Shown: piece by piece, positions 32,600 to 45,900 of the stretch | Numbering within the stretch: position 1 is the stretch's first letter | Layout of the letters: each line of letters starts with the position of its first letter | The notes under the pieces: model-generated | What the model was told of the DNA's origin: nothing | Seen by the model: the letters and a program-made list of their open reading frames with translations, nothing else | Databases searched by the model: none | Origin: Phalacrocorax aristotelis | Lineage: Eukaryota; Chordata; Aves; Suliformes; Phalacrocoracidae | Length of the DNA stretch: 64,000 nucleotides | Reading direction: 5' to 3' | Assembly: GCF_949628215.1 (NCBI RefSeq) | Contig: NC_134276.1 | Location: 132,184,125 to 132,248,124, forward strand | Program-made: the position numbers and the translations under genes

Positions 32600-33850
32600 T
32601 GAGTGGAGGTGGCGTGTTTGACTGGTGTTTCACTGTTCTCTTTACTGGTTTTCAATATTGGTTATGTTGCTCAGAGTTTTATTCCATGAGTGTTCTTCAT
32701 TATCCAGATAACCTTATGTTTAGTTTGTATTTTAATTAGAAATACTTTACATTAATCTGGTGAGGGACAAGAAGAGCTTCTGCAGGTATGTCAGCAGCAA
32801 AAGGAACGCTTAGGAAAGCGTGGGCCCTCTGTGCTCAGTGGAGCAGGGGACCTGCTGACAGAGGACACAGAAATAGCTGAGGCACTCAATGCTGCCTCTG
32901 TCTCGGCCATTAGTGGCAGGACTTGCCTTCAGGAATTCCAGGTCCCAAAGAGGAGCGGGAAAGGCTGGAGAAAGGAAGACTTCCTTCAGCAGAGCTGGAC
33001 CAGGTTAGGGGAAAAACTAACTCAAACTGGATTTAGACAATGCCTTGTTTCATTAATTTGAGAGTGGGGCAGGGGTTGCTGCACTCTGAACTGAGAGGAA
33101 ACGGCCCGCTTCTGCCTGACGCTGCTGCATGTCCTTGGCCACAGACCCAAGAAACAGCAAGCAGCTTTGAGAGCAGAGGGGATGGCAAACTTACACACGT
33201 TACTGGGCTTTTTTGTTGCAGGTGTGCTCTGCGTGAGCGTGTAACCAGCATTGCTTAGAAGGAATCTGTTCTGTTTCCTGATTATTGGGGTGGGGGAGTA
33301 TAAACTCTGCAAAACCCTGCTTTTGCTTTTATCAGCCCAAAGAGTGCCCCCCACACACACACGCACCCCTCAATATGAAATAAAGGCAGGACGTACCTCT
33401 GGCTTATTATGGCCCATCCTCCCGCTCCTTCAAGGAGCTCATTCCTGCCTCCCCACCCTGGTCCCATACGGTGAAGCTGCACTTAAAGCAGGGGGGGACG
33501 GGACACACAGCTTGGCTTCTCCATTGCCCTGTGCCGGAAACCAGCTGTCTGACTTTCTGAGGAGTGGGCAAGACCCTGTATCTAACGCGCTTAAAGCAAA
33601 CCCAAGAAGCCACATGCTGAAGTACGTAGCCTGTTATGCCTGAAGCATGCTCAGGAGGCCCACGTTTTGTCTTCAGAGGATGCCTGACTCTTTTGGAAAG
33701 AGGAGCTGAAAAGGGTGTGCTCTGTCTTGCACCTATAGTACCTCAGGTGGGAGAAACAGCCTTGAATAGTATTTCAGACCTACATGAGCTTTAGCCATGC
33801 AGCAGACCTAGAGATGACACACAGTAGATTAACAAATAGCTTTCAAAACT
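32600..33850. other. Gap between the two convergent stefin genes
   Basis: Between the two presumed 3' ends. Nothing recognisable: no exon of a third stefin and no named repeat on either strand. Confidence 0.7.
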
Positions 33851-33853
33851 TAT

Positions 33854-33859
33854 TTTATT
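33854..33859 (-). promoter_or_regulatory. Candidate poly(A) signal of the - strand stefin
   Basis: TTTATT on the + strand, that is AATAAA on the gene strand, 75 bases past the stop codon. It would give an unusually short 3' UTR. Confidence 0.5.
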
Positions 33860-33934
33860 TTCATGCATTTCCTGATGACACAGGCAGAACCCACATGCGA
33901 CTTGGCAGAAGTGAGGCACCATTCCTCATTGTGT

Positions 33935-34063
33935 CTAGAAGTAGACCAGAGGATCGTCTTTGGTTTTGCCGGTTTGATAACCATCAAGCCTGGGACTTTC
34001 ATGCTTATAAGGAAGGCTCTGAAACACCCTTAGGTGGACATAGTCGGCATCGGCAACTTGGAC
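33935..34063 (-). CDS. - strand stefin exon 3
   Basis: 129 nt, 42 residues and TAG. It begins [19 protein letters not shown], with acceptor TTTTGGTTTCCAG on the - strand. The size is identical to exon 3 of the + strand gene. Confidence 0.95.
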   Translation of the reverse strand, partial: VQVADADYVHLRVFQSLPYKHESPRLDGYQTGKTKDDPLVYF

Positions 34064-37000
34064 CTGGAAACCAAAACAGCGGGAAAGTGAGGATCCTGGG
34101 TTCAAAGCAGGTTCAAACAAAAGGATGCTCTTTACATACTTGGATGAATCTCTTTGCTCAGGACCTTAATTTTAGGTCTATTGCCATTTTTACTACAACA
34201 GCTCTTAACTCAAGTCTGGATAGTTACTGGTGGCAGAAGCTGTCTACACCGTAATATAAACCTTCAGACTCACATAAACGGAAAATGAGTAGGACTGCTT
34301 GGGTGTGGAAGCACCAGAAGGCACAAGAGGAGAAAGGATGCCATCAAAACTTATGTAGGTCATCAAGAGTCATGATTTTCTGAGGCTTCCATTTTATCTC
34401 TGATAATAAGAGGAGATCCTGTGACACGGGTAAACTTTTTTTTTCATATTGAAATGTCAAAACTTGAAATATGTTTGGAAGTCCAAATCTGCATGCTGCG
34501 GTTTTTATGAAGAGAGCACTTCTAAATGGTGGGCTGGTGTTACGATGGATTAAAAGAAAATTAGGATTTTGCGCAGCATATAGAATATAACAAAACAATC
34601 TTGAAGTTGGAGAGTTGAAATGTTTGCTTTGTAAAAAGATGCTGCAAGTAAATGAATGATTCTTACGTTTTCTCCATAAAAACACCTGCCTTCTGTCAAT
34701 CTGATATCAACATTTGCTAAGGGAGCAGTTGGGCAATATTAGAAACTCATACATTGTACAAGAATCACCTGTGTACCAATGAATAATCAGGAATATTCAT
34801 GTATCGTGAATAATAATTCAAAAAATGATGCTTTAATTGAGGAAATAGGTAGCCTGTCAGTACCTGGCGCCCACAGAGCAGAAATAACTGTTAAGAGTGT
34901 ATTTTAAGGAAGATCCTGGGAAAGAAGGTGGTTTGGCAGCACCTGTCCTCCCTGGGATTAACTAAATACGAGAAGCGTGGAGCAAATGCTCATAATGTCC
35001 CTCTGCAGAATAACTATCCCCCAAACCCTACCTGCCCATTTCTTTAATAAAAAGATTCTGACCCTTGTCAAGGGAGCGTATCCTACCAGGCATACGTCTG
35101 CACACACACGGTGTTAAGATAGAGCAGCCACATGCAATGTTTGCTCTACTTCCAGAAAGCCAGCCTGCCGTTAAGCAATGCTTTCCGGCCTTCACTTGCA
35201 AAATACGCTCAGCAATTTCTTATGCGTTACTTCACAGAAAGCTGCTCAATCCACGGGTAAGATTTTCTAGTAGAGGATGAACGGTGCTATCAGAGGGCTC
35301 CGAGTTAAGCATTACTAATCCTTCCTCCACAAAAGAAAGGGTTTTTTGAAAATATAGAACTAGCAGGCGAGCTGTACCTTTGCAGCACGTGACACGGGAC
35401 CAAAACATCAACACGCACGCTTGCATGCAAAACTAGTCAGCTGGTGTATGAGGTGCTTCCATTACTTTTTTTTTTTTAAATTAAACTAAATTCACTCTAA
35501 CTCTCCATCAGATCCTCAGGCTGACTTCAAATTCATCATAACAAACACAGTTGGAGGACACAGAGGCAATAGGAAAGCTGCTTTGCCTTGAAAGGAAACA
35601 GGAGAGAGCAGGGTTATGACTAGTTTAAATAATTTGAGCTGATAAGGCAGTCTATAGTCTTGAAGTGAGATGATCCCAAGAAACTTATCATTCACATCTG
35701 AAGAAGCACAGTGCATGTTTTATAAGTTTTTTTATTCCTGTAGTGCCAAACAGAGGAATTTTAGAAGCCTCTGGAGATAGCCCCTAACTCTGTCAGTCAC
35801 GTCAGATGGTTTTCTACTACATTTGCTTCTCTGTCTTGCTATAAGCCACTATGCAAGTCACCTATACTGTTTAATGGCAAAGCATCCCCTCCTATAATGC
35901 ATACAAACCTTAATAAAGTAGTTTATCCCAGCAACCACCTGCGTCTTAAATATTATGGCTTTAAAGATCTCATATGTCCTGTTCACCTTATTTTCCAATT
36001 CCAGCTTCACCTGGAAAAAGAAAGGGAAAAATGGTTGGCAGGTTCATACTTAGGCTTTTCTTGCACAACTACCACTCCAGTTTTCATCCTTTCAAACAAT
36101 CGCCCTCAATGAAATGAACCCAGAACCCCCAAAATAATTCTGTTTACACCAGGACCTCCAGCCCTCTTTCCTAGCATTGCCTCCTCCAGCATTCTTCAAA
36201 ATCCTGTCAGAATTAGACTTCCTAGCTGATTTCCCCCTGCCCCAAAAGCTGTCCAGCTAACTGCCTCCCGCTCGGTACAGGGAAACTGCTACCTGCTGCC
36301 CTTTAAGTTCTTTGTCAACGTAGCTAGGTACCAAGCCATGCTCCCTAGCAGGGTACACCCTGTGTCAACTGCACCGTTACACAGCGGTGCAAGTCAGCCC
36401 CCCTCGCCAGGAACACCTGCGCCCACGCCAGTCAGCCTGGGAGGCTGCGGACCCCTGCTGTGTTTCACAGCCTCAGACGTGCACTCCATCTGTTTAACGT
36501 TCTTCTTTAAGGGCTTGCAATAAACAGGGTTATCTGAGAGTACCAAGACAACCACCTGATCAAGTAGTTCCTGAAAGTTATTCTAGTGCTTGTGGAAGCC
36601 CTGCAGATCAAGCTGTGATTTACATCAGATATGTCCTTAAACATCTAGGAGTGGGCAAAATACAAACAGCTGTAATAGTTACAGTGGTCCAGGACTAAAC
36701 TACGTTTGTCCATCTCCCAAACTGGAAGTACAACCTTTGGACTGTTAGCCAGAAATCAATCCCAGACCTGCATAAACATCATTAGTCCTTTACTATGTAG
36801 CAGCTGCAGATATTGTCGTTCCAGAAGAAACAATGCTCTGTGCTGACAGCATTTATGCTCACACCTCAGACAGATGTGTTTATGCACAGTACCCAGTTTA
36901 AGCCCTGTAGATTTCAAATACGCACCGTTCAGACATCTACAGCCTTTTTACATACATATTAAGCAAAAAAAAAAAAAAAAAAAAAAGGGGGGCAACAGTT

Positions 37001-39858
37001 TCTCCGGAAACACACAAAGCGTAGGGCAAGTTTTAAGTTCACCAGCAATCGCAGTGGTACTGTCAGAGGTCAAAGATTTGTATAATTACTAGGCTGAAAG
37101 AGGAGTGGGGTAGCAGGGGAGGCAGCTGTGAGCAGCAGTGAAAGGCCGGCCAGGTGTCTGAGGCATCATGATCTATGTACCAGGGTAATGGTGTTTTACT
37201 ACAGTCCTTTGCACCTGATGATACAAACTCCCTCGAGAACGGCAGCTGCACCGACTGTCACCTGAAAACTGACTTCTGTTACCTAGGAAGCACAAACAGT
37301 ATTTTGCACGCTGGGTAACAGCCCCTCCTCTGCACGTGGCACCCATGCCGATGGCCACGCAGGGCAGAGGCATTCCCAAAGTGGGGCAGGGGAGCGCAGT
37401 GTCACTCGGCAGCCTGCTCAGGCAGCCCCCGAGAGGGGCCAGCAGCACATCAGCGCTCCTCACCACCCACCTGCTGGTTCTATCCCAGGGAACCAGCAGC
37501 TATACTTTCAACTCAGGAGCTGCTAATTCTAGCAAACCAGGGAAACTTCAATTTCCAAACCCTTTCAGCTGTCTGGGGGCTCCTAGCATGCTCCTAAGCA
37601 GCATCTTTTGGTAGATATTATTCAGAACAAAACAAAGCCCGTTCTCTCCCATTTTACCATCTGCCACAGCATTCCCCATTTGTTATTTACAGACAAAGCC
37701 TTCAGTAAAATCAGGCAGGTGGACAGCTCCTTAATCCTCAGATGGAGAAAGATATCATTCCTAAGCTCTTATCTAACAGCTCCTTAAACCCAAAACATTC
37801 CTCCGTTTTAGGCAACAGCCGTAAAACAAGGAGACCGAATATATAACATTCCCCAGCTCACTAAGGATTAGACTAGACACCAGGCACAGGTGTAGGGAAG
37901 TAATCATGTAATCCCAAGAGCAGATAGACCATGGCCATCCCAAAGTCCGCAGATGCTCTTCACAACTTCACTCAAACCAGATGACTTGCTTCTCTGCTTA
38001 GCAGAGTGTAAAATCCCACAGAATTGCATCATTAAAGGGCGACACCGTTACGCTGCTGGAAGCAGGGCAGGATTGCCCCAGTGTAAGGTTTGTATCCACG
38101 AGAATTTTTCCCTTAGCGAACTATACCAAAGCCTCTACAGCGGAGTGTGTTCTTTTTCCAAGGAAAAGGACCAGGGAGAGCTCTCTCTCCTGTGCTCAGC
38201 ACAAGGCAAACATTTCACCTTGCAGAAAACAAAGAGCAAAGAGTAAATTGTTTTTGTTTTCCAGAAGTTACTGAGAATGGAAGAATACTAAACATGAAGA
38301 ATGTGAACGCCTCCCTGAGTTAGCCACGCCAGCATGGGGGAAGTGAACGCGTGGCTCTGCCCAACACAGAGTGTAAAAACTAAACAACGAGCAAAAGAAT
38401 TTTGAAGAGAATAGTGGGCTTCAGCTAGCTTCAATCCCTCCTGGCGACTCAGGATGCCCAGTGTCGTGACGTGAGCATATTACAGAGACCAGTAGTGGAG
38501 ATCACACCGGTATTGTGATTGAACTGTGTGTTGGATTGCTGTATTTTGCTGAGAGTAACTTACCTCTGTATTGTGTCACCAGTACATTTGTATCACTCTG
38601 CTAAATCAGAAACCTCATGCAACATCACATATCTTCAAGTAGGTAAAGCTGGTATTAAATATTATACCCTCCACACGTGGAGAATCTAAAAGAACCTGGT
38701 CAGAGTACTGGACTCTTGACACCAGCCTACACAGCCTATTTACAGAGCTCTCCTGGTAGCCTGCCCCTCCACATGCACAGCCCAGGTCACCTTAGTCTGA
38801 TTTCATCACTGCATGGTCTTAGCCTGCAAGGTTGCGGGAGATGTGGAATGGTGCCGACGCAAACTCTGTCCTCTGTGGCACAGCAAAGGAGGGAGGTGGG
38901 AGCCCCGCACACACAGGAGTCTGCAGCAGTATTGGCCAACATGTCCAGCCCCACTACTTCCTGGTTTTGTTTCCTCAAGGAGGAAGTAAGTTATGCTTTG
39001 TGCAGTTGCCAAAGGGGGAAGAGTTCATCTTTCAGGACTGGGAGGGTGAAGGACCTTTCCCATGCTGTGGTGTTTCTGTCCTGCTCCTCAGGGTGCACTT
39101 CATACTCTCTTTTAAGAGTTCGGCACTGCAGGGCATTAGAGGATCTGCAGAGGTGGCATTCATACAGCTGCTTCTAGGACAGGCCCGCTGCCTGCAGCCA
39201 ACCACCACGGCAACTGGGCTCATCCTGCCTGCCTCGCGCCAAGCCCACCTTGCCCCACTGGCTCACCAGCAGCCCCTGCATCACACCTGCGACTCCAGAA
39301 AACACTAGACGCCAGCAGAGAACATGCCATTTATCCATAGCCTTGTCCTGTATCTCTCTTTTTTTCAGTGGATACCACCACATGGTTTGTCCTACCCAAG
39401 TCCTTCAGTGAGGAATTAATTCTACCAGGTACAGTCTTCTCCCTTCAGATATACCACCTTTAATTTCAAACAAGCAACCTCAGCTCTGGCACAGTAGAGC
39501 TTGCCTTTGAACCACACGCAAACGTTAACTGAAGGTAGCCAGTACTATGCCTGGCTGTGGACAAGGATGAGGCAGAGAAAAGGAGGTTTGTCTTGATCTT
39601 ACCGGTACGCTGCCTGTGCAGAATGCTGAGAAAATACTTACTGGCAATCAAGAGGATTCCCATTTTCAGCACTAGCTTCTTCAGTTGAAACACTGGTTCA
39701 GTACCACCACCTGGTTTCCCAGCCTTTGCACAGGCTTCAGGGCTCAGACCTTTGCACACAGAGACTTTGGCTTTCAATAGATTGCAACTCACCTGATCAG
39801 CAATACCCTGGACTTCTGGAGTAGCAGTCTGGGCCTTAGTTAAGCCCCCAGGCACCAT
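33935..39858 (-). CDS. Second stefin (type-1 cystatin), stefin-A-like, 98 aa
   Basis: Complete second stefin on the opposite strand. Coding parts in gene order are 39858-39793, 36010-35909 and 34063-33935, all phase 0, giving 22 + 34 + 42 = 98 residues. The N terminus [17 protein letters not shown] resembles human CSTA (MIPGGLSEAKPATPEIQ as I recall it). QVVAG is at 46-50 and LPY at 73-75, so the three protease-binding elements are intact, and the C terminus is [10 protein letters not shown]. There is no signal peptide, so it should be cytosolic. The gene is tail-to-tail with the other stefin, about 2 kb between stop codons. All splice sites are GT-AG and the frame is open throughout, so it looks functional. 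CSTA or a lineage-specific paralogue are both possible. Confidence 0.93.
34064..35908 (-). other. - strand stefin intron 2
   Basis: Intron of 1,845 bp. Nothing recognisable. Confidence 0.85.
35909..36010 (-). CDS. - strand stefin exon 2
   Basis: 102 nt, 34 codons: [19 protein letters not shown], then [15 protein letters not shown]. Acceptor CTTTTTCCAG and donor GTTTGT on the - strand. The exon has no start codon and is short, so it is found only by the QVVAG motif and its flanking splice sites. Confidence 0.93.
36011..39792 (-). other. - strand stefin intron 1
   Basis: Intron of 3,782 bp containing a 22-base A run followed by six G (36965-36992). Open frames on the + strand at 38677-39308 are judged chance. 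No repeat family is recognised. Confidence 0.85.
36965..36992 (+). repeat. A22-G6 simple tract
   Basis: Twenty-two A followed by six G. It could be the tail of a very old retroposed fragment or plain slippage; no TSD or body was recognised. Confidence 0.8.
39793..39858 (-). CDS. - strand stefin exon 1
   Basis: 22 codons ending VQGIADQ, donor GTGAGT on the - strand. The ATG is in the strong context TTGCCACCATGG. Confidence 0.95.
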
Positions 39859-39940
39859 AGTGGCAACTAACTTCTCTAAAATGATGTGTGGTTCTGAAGA
39901 AGGAACTTCAGCGCAGTCTGAGCAGCGTCACCAGGCATCG

Positions 39941-39950
39941 CATATATATA
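39941..39950 (-). promoter_or_regulatory. TATA box of the - strand stefin
   Basis: TATATATATG on the - strand about 83-92 bases upstream of the start codon, which would place transcription start roughly 55 bases before the ATG. The surroundings are not CpG-rich, unlike the promoter of the + strand stefin. This suggests a regulated, tissue-restricted gene. An alternating TA/CA stretch around it could also be a simple repeat. Confidence 0.55.
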
Positions 39951-39959
39951 CACACATAT

Positions 39960-42900
39960 ACATGTGTCATGGAATCACATGACTTGTAACATACAGAACC
40001 TACCTTTACTGAGCTGGAGAAAGATAAATGGGGGGAAAAGGGAAAAGCAATGTAAAGCACCAATAGTGTTAAGAGTAAATGTGAAAAGCACTTATCTGCT
40101 TTAACTTATCTGTTAGGTTATCTTAACTGTATATAGCTCCACATCAATAAGAAAAGCAAACAACACCCTCCAGCCACCCACATCTTAAGACAGTTGGTTT
40201 GGCCTGAAACTAGAACCTCTCGCCTCTCCACTCATGTGCAGATGACTAGTCTGTGCACAGAGGCAACTAAAGTCACACCCACTGTTTCCCAACACCATTC
40301 AAGATAAAAAGAAAAGCACGCATTAATTTCCCGGGTGCAATCCCATTCAACCTGTATTGACTCAATATCCTTCCAAGCGGTAAACAGAAGCAGACTGCAT
40401 TTTACTTTCGGTGACTTTACTTCCCTCTGCCTGGCTAAAAAGGTGCCATGGAAAACACCAGAACCAGAAGGGGAAAAAATTAAATCCTAGGTTCAGGTAA
40501 GTACTCTAAATAAGCTATTTCTGCTTATTTCCTACCAAACCTATAGCTGCATTCAGGCAATCATGATAGCAACCGAATATGCAGTACCATTTACATTTTT
40601 ATCAAAACTCTAGTGCCAATTTCCTGGAAGACAAAGCACAATCTCTCTCACTGCAGCAGTCGTGTGTGGACAATAGCTGCTCTCATTTCAGGATACTTAT
40701 ACTTCATACACCGCTGAAATATGTAACATACAGACTATATAGTCAGAAGCATTCATTTGGTAGTTACAGTCACAGACACATGACACAGTCACATTCGTTA
40801 CTATATACGAATGTACAAAGTTCAAAACACATGCAACCTACTGAGGAAAGGCTAGCAACTGTTAGCAGGCCTACCTGGTAAGGGAGAGCTAACGCTTCAA
40901 GATCACAGAAAAACTACTTCCCTTTGGTATTCCTGCCACCCCCCTTCTCCAGCAAATGGGAAGAATGTTGTTCTAGAGCTAGGACCAGAGAAGTTAGCAA
41001 CAGACCAGACAATTTTTAGTCCCTAAGGGTGGGTACACGGGAGGGGGTGAAATGAGAATATGTGCTGCACGCAGGCAATGTTCTCTTATGAGGACAGGCT
41101 GAGAGAGTTGGGGTCGTTCAGCCTGGAGAAGAGAAGGCGGCAGGGAGACCTTACTGCAGCCTTTCAGTACTTAATGGGGGACTAGAGGAAGGATGGGGAC
41201 AGTCTCTTTAGCAAGGCCTCTTGTGACAGGACAAGGGGTAACGGTTTGAAGCTAAAGGTGGGTAGGTTTAGACTGGATATAAGGAAAAAAACTTTTACTA
41301 TGAGGGCGGTGAAACACTGGAACAGGTTGCCCAGAGAGGTTGTGGAGGCCCCATCCCTGGAAACATTCACGGTCAGGCTAAACAGGGCTCTGAGCAATCT
41401 GAGCTAGTTGAAGGTGTCCCTGCTCACTGCAGGGGGGGGTTGGACTAGATGACCTCTAAAGGTCCCTTCCAACCCAACCCATTCTACGATTCTATGAATC
41501 GGCATTTATGCAGGAATCTGCTAGAAACAAGCTTGTTCAAGGCCGCAGCAATAGTGACTCTATAGCACAGACTTGCCAGTTTCCTAATCAGCCTACTGAG
41601 TCTTCACAGATAAGTGATGCAACAGACTGTAAACCAGTACTTCATATCTAACTTCAAGGCCTGTTCTTGGAAAAAAGGACCCGAGACTGAGAAACTGGGG
41701 CTGTTAATGGCCCTAAACTCAACAGTCTCTAGGTCACGGTAAGAGCATGTTACCCCTAAGGATGTTACAGAATTTCCCGACCTTGAGCAGCAATGTTATA
41801 GGAGTAGATGAAAGGCATTTGAGGAGAAACACGTTGTCCTGAGACAACATCTTTCTGAACAAAGAGAAAAACGTTCCTAGTTCTTAGGAATAAAGGGGAC
41901 TGGAGGAGCTAAAGCTGGAAGTCTGCCTTTTTCTCCAAATTCACCACTCCAGATGAAGGGTTCCTCACAGCCCAATTTATGGAGTTAATGACAATTCAAG
42001 CTGATGAGCTAAAATTCCTTCTTTTGCACAAGACCCTGCTGATTCACGCAAATGCTGATCATCTTCCACTGTGTTGCCACCATGCATCTTATTCACACAG
42101 CCCAGCAGATGAGCTAATAACTGGAAGAGCCAGCTTCCCTTACTGGGGCCAGAAGCCACAGAATGCGTCCAACAATCATGCAGCACCAGTGCTAAACCAG
42201 GACGTTTTATAAACTTTTCCACTCACCAGGATGCAGATCTCACTAACTCCCTTGGGAAGGGATGTTGATAAGATCCCCAAGGCAACACTACACCTCTGGA
42301 GAACCCTTGATTCCGATTAGTAAGAAATATGCTAAGCACAAAGACTTGGAAGGTCAATTTACAATCTTGGGAAACCTCTAGGTGTGAAACTAAAGACATT
42401 AATGTTGTGTGGAAATCATTCATTGGGCCCCCTATTTCTGGCTTTGCTCATTTTTGTCTTCAGAGCGTAAGAACTTGCCCCCTCGCCCCAGAATGCACAG
42501 AGTTGTGCAGAAGGGAAGCAAAGCCAAGCCGAAGCAAGGAAGCAAGCTGACACTAAAGTTTACACAGGCAAATCAGCCTGTTTTCTTTCCACGGGAGTGC
42601 TAATGGCCTTCCCAAAAGCCAGTGGTACTTCTGCCATTGGGATGCAGTACTCATCCTGCCCACATAGTTCATTAAATCACTTTGGAATGCTGACGTTTCA
42701 CAGACCTGCTATCAAAGATGATCAGTGGCAATGGACTATCCTAGGCAACCCTCATCTACACCTCTCTCTGTTAAGCTTTGAATGTAATGGATCAGCATTT
42801 AGAACACTGCCTTGAAAAGAACAGCCGTCCCCACTGCATCTCTTGCGCAACATCAACAAGCTAGGGAGTGTCTCCATTTTAGCACTGGAGACACGTTTGA

Positions 42901-45900
42901 TATTGCATACCATTCCGGCCTACAGTCACCGTTTGTACAGATGGCAATTTCTCTTCACGTAACTGTTAACTTGGAGAATCTGTGCTGGGGGAACAGCACT
43001 AGCATTCTTTATAGTTTTAAAGCTGAGTAACATCTTGCACTAGGTACTACTCCAATAATGAAGAAACAAATCCTTACAGCTTGTAGGCTGCTACTTTCTG
43101 GTCCTGTATAAGCAGTTTTAAGAAGCAGAAGCTACAGTCAGTAAAAACACCAGTACAGTAACAAAACAAAGCAAATAAACAAAAACCCCAAACCCCAGGG
43201 TTATGTATTTGTGAGTTATTTTTAAACCAGAAATTAAGCCACCTCTGCAGAAATGATTGTGAAAGTTAAGTCAGCAGGTCGGGCTTCTGGTTTTGCAGTG
43301 ACAAGACATGTAATTGTGACGGGATGAAACGACAGATGGTCTGCACCAAATTTTAAGAGCTGCCAAATGAAAGCAGCCCTCCATCTACCAATTGAAGACC
43401 TACTCGTCATCGTGACAGTAACAACAGCCTTGACTTTTAATGTGCTGGTCTGCAAAGGTTTCCCCTACTGCTACCCACCCTGATTTCAAAAGATTTCTGA
43501 CACTGTACATCAACTAGGATTAACAGAAGCCTGAACTTCAGCAGCACAAAGCGAGCATATCCCTGCGTATGCTGAGCCTATGGTACCACTAAAGAGCCTC
43601 TTCCCCTCAGTCTGCTTCACGACAACCAAACTCTATCCTTAAAACTTCTGTAAAGAAGTTACCTGTTTCGTCAGTCTTGAGTGCCTACAGGCTGCACTAG
43701 GCAACGGCGACGAGCATCCGAAAAAAACCACCTCCTTCTATTTCACAGAAGGAAATAAGAAGCACACGCTTGAGAGGACTTTCCAAGGAGCCGGGATCTG
43801 CCCACCTATATTCACCATCTCCAAGCAATGGGAAAGCCCCACTGGAGGGGAAGCTACCTGCAGGAGATCTAGACTCTGGGCAGGGGCATCAGTCACGCTT
43901 TTTGCTTGAGTGCCTTTACCTGCAGAAAAAAAGTTGGGACCAGGAAAAGGATGAAATCCTGGTATTTGTGGGATCCATTATTTGATTCACATATGACATC
44001 AAGCAGCCCGGTAACTCTGTGACTACCTTGATGGTGAAGTTGAAGCAGGATTCAGTCGCAGACCAGGCATGATCCTGGAATGGACAGGGGTCACTAGACA
44101 CAGAGATTTTACCTGCCTTTGCTTAGTATGGCCCACAGCTCATACCAACGCCATTTGCATACCGCCACAAAACATCCCACTTCACAGGCAGACCTTAAGT
44201 ACTCAAAAAACAGCAAAGCCTTTTTCTCCTTCCACGTGCCCCAAAGCGTGGCATGCAATTCCAGTTACCCACCTTCATGGTCCACTAAATTCAACGGCGA
44301 GATTCAAGCAGCCTCTGATGCATGTGATTTGCCATGTTCTGTAAGAGATATCCCTCTGTCCCCAGAGCAAACTGAATAGAGTAATTCAACTTCTTGGTGC
44401 AACCCTCTGTATACAAGCTGAAAACACCTGAAGAAGGGATGTTTGGGACTCAGAAGTCCTCTTATGGTATCAGTTTTCCATTACAGGTTGGTATAGATCT
44501 ACTTGTTTGGCCTTATAGTCAAATGAAAAAAATAGTGCTATGTTGGTGTTGGGTTGGTTTTCTTGGGGTTTTTTGTTTGGTTGGTTGTTTTTTTTATATA
44601 TATACACAGTTTCCACATACCAAATGCTAAGCTGGGCTACCACAAAAACAAAACAAAAAAAATCTGCTTTTGTATCACATCCATTTCACAGATCATTTTT
44701 CACAGCATCGGCTTAAGTGAAGTTTTCCTGCAACAGCTGAGCAAACATCTGGATGAATAGAAGGGGACAGTGATTAATTCTCATTAGTTTCTACAGAAAT
44801 ACAAGACAAGCTTACATTTCAAGAGTATTGGTGCCAACTCTCTACATGCTGGCAGAAGTTTCTAGCCTACAACTGGCTTAAAAGGAGAATTTGTCCCCGC
44901 CGCTGTAGATCCAAGCCCTGGAGAGAACAAATATTTTAGACACCTATATTAGAGGTCAGCATTAGAGCACCAACTTTGAAATCAAAACTAACCGTTCTCA
45001 ACATCTCATTAGCGGACCATCTCCTGTGGAAATTACGTTACTGGCGATTCAGCCCACAGTACTGAGCAGTACTTGATTGCCCCGTTGAGGACAAACAATT
45101 ATAAGAATCTAACAGTTGAAGAACAAACACGTTTTCTGCTTTCAGAGTTGCAGGAAAACAATGAGGATACTTCAAGAGTGAGACAAGCATTCCAACTGGA
45201 GTAAAGTTCTGCTTAGAGCAGTTGCAGTACCTCGGGGAAAAAAAGGGGGAAAATGAAGTTTGAACATTAGGATTTACACCCTCAAAGACTTAAAATATAT
45301 TTCTGCCTCATTCTCACAGAAAAGTGAGGCTAAACGTCTCTGCTGCCTAAAAATAAAGGCCACCAAGTAGTTTGAGTCTCTACTGAACAAACAACTATAA
45401 AACAGATGATGCTGCACAGATTTTTGACAGCTTTCAGCAACACAGGTACATTCCTCCATTTACTTCCCACCTCCCATACATGCACAGCTTTTAAGGATGT
45501 GAGACTGTATAGTAATTTCATTGCTGTAACTGAAAGTGTTTGCAAGATGGGGCCTGTATTTTTAAGGCTCTGTTCAAGTTCAATGATTCTCAAAGACGTA
45601 TTACTAAGTAATAAAAACAGCTGGCAACAAAGCAGACCTTGTCAGCCACTTAGAGTTACCAAAAAATAAAGGTAGAATTGCAGCAATATTTCCTCATACT
45701 TATCTGCTTTAAATGCTGTGTTACTGCAGGGGCGTTGCATTTAAAGCTTTCTAAATACAACACTAAGGCCAGACTCAACAGGATCAGGTGCGCACAGCTA
45801 TTTCCCGGTTCAAATGCAATACACCTATAGGATTAGTTTTAAAGGTTCAGAAAGAGGGACAAGATAGGGTCACTGGGTAGTTAACTGTCTCAGTCCCAAA

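Noticed and set aside
36965-36992. A22 run as the tail of a processed pseudogene
   Set aside because: No coding-like body upstream and no flanking duplication could be recognised; slippage is the simpler explanation.
38677-39308. Two overlapping open frames (166 and 158 codons) opposite stefin intron 1
   Set aside because: Two different frames are open over the same stretch, composition is not protein-like, and no domain is seen.
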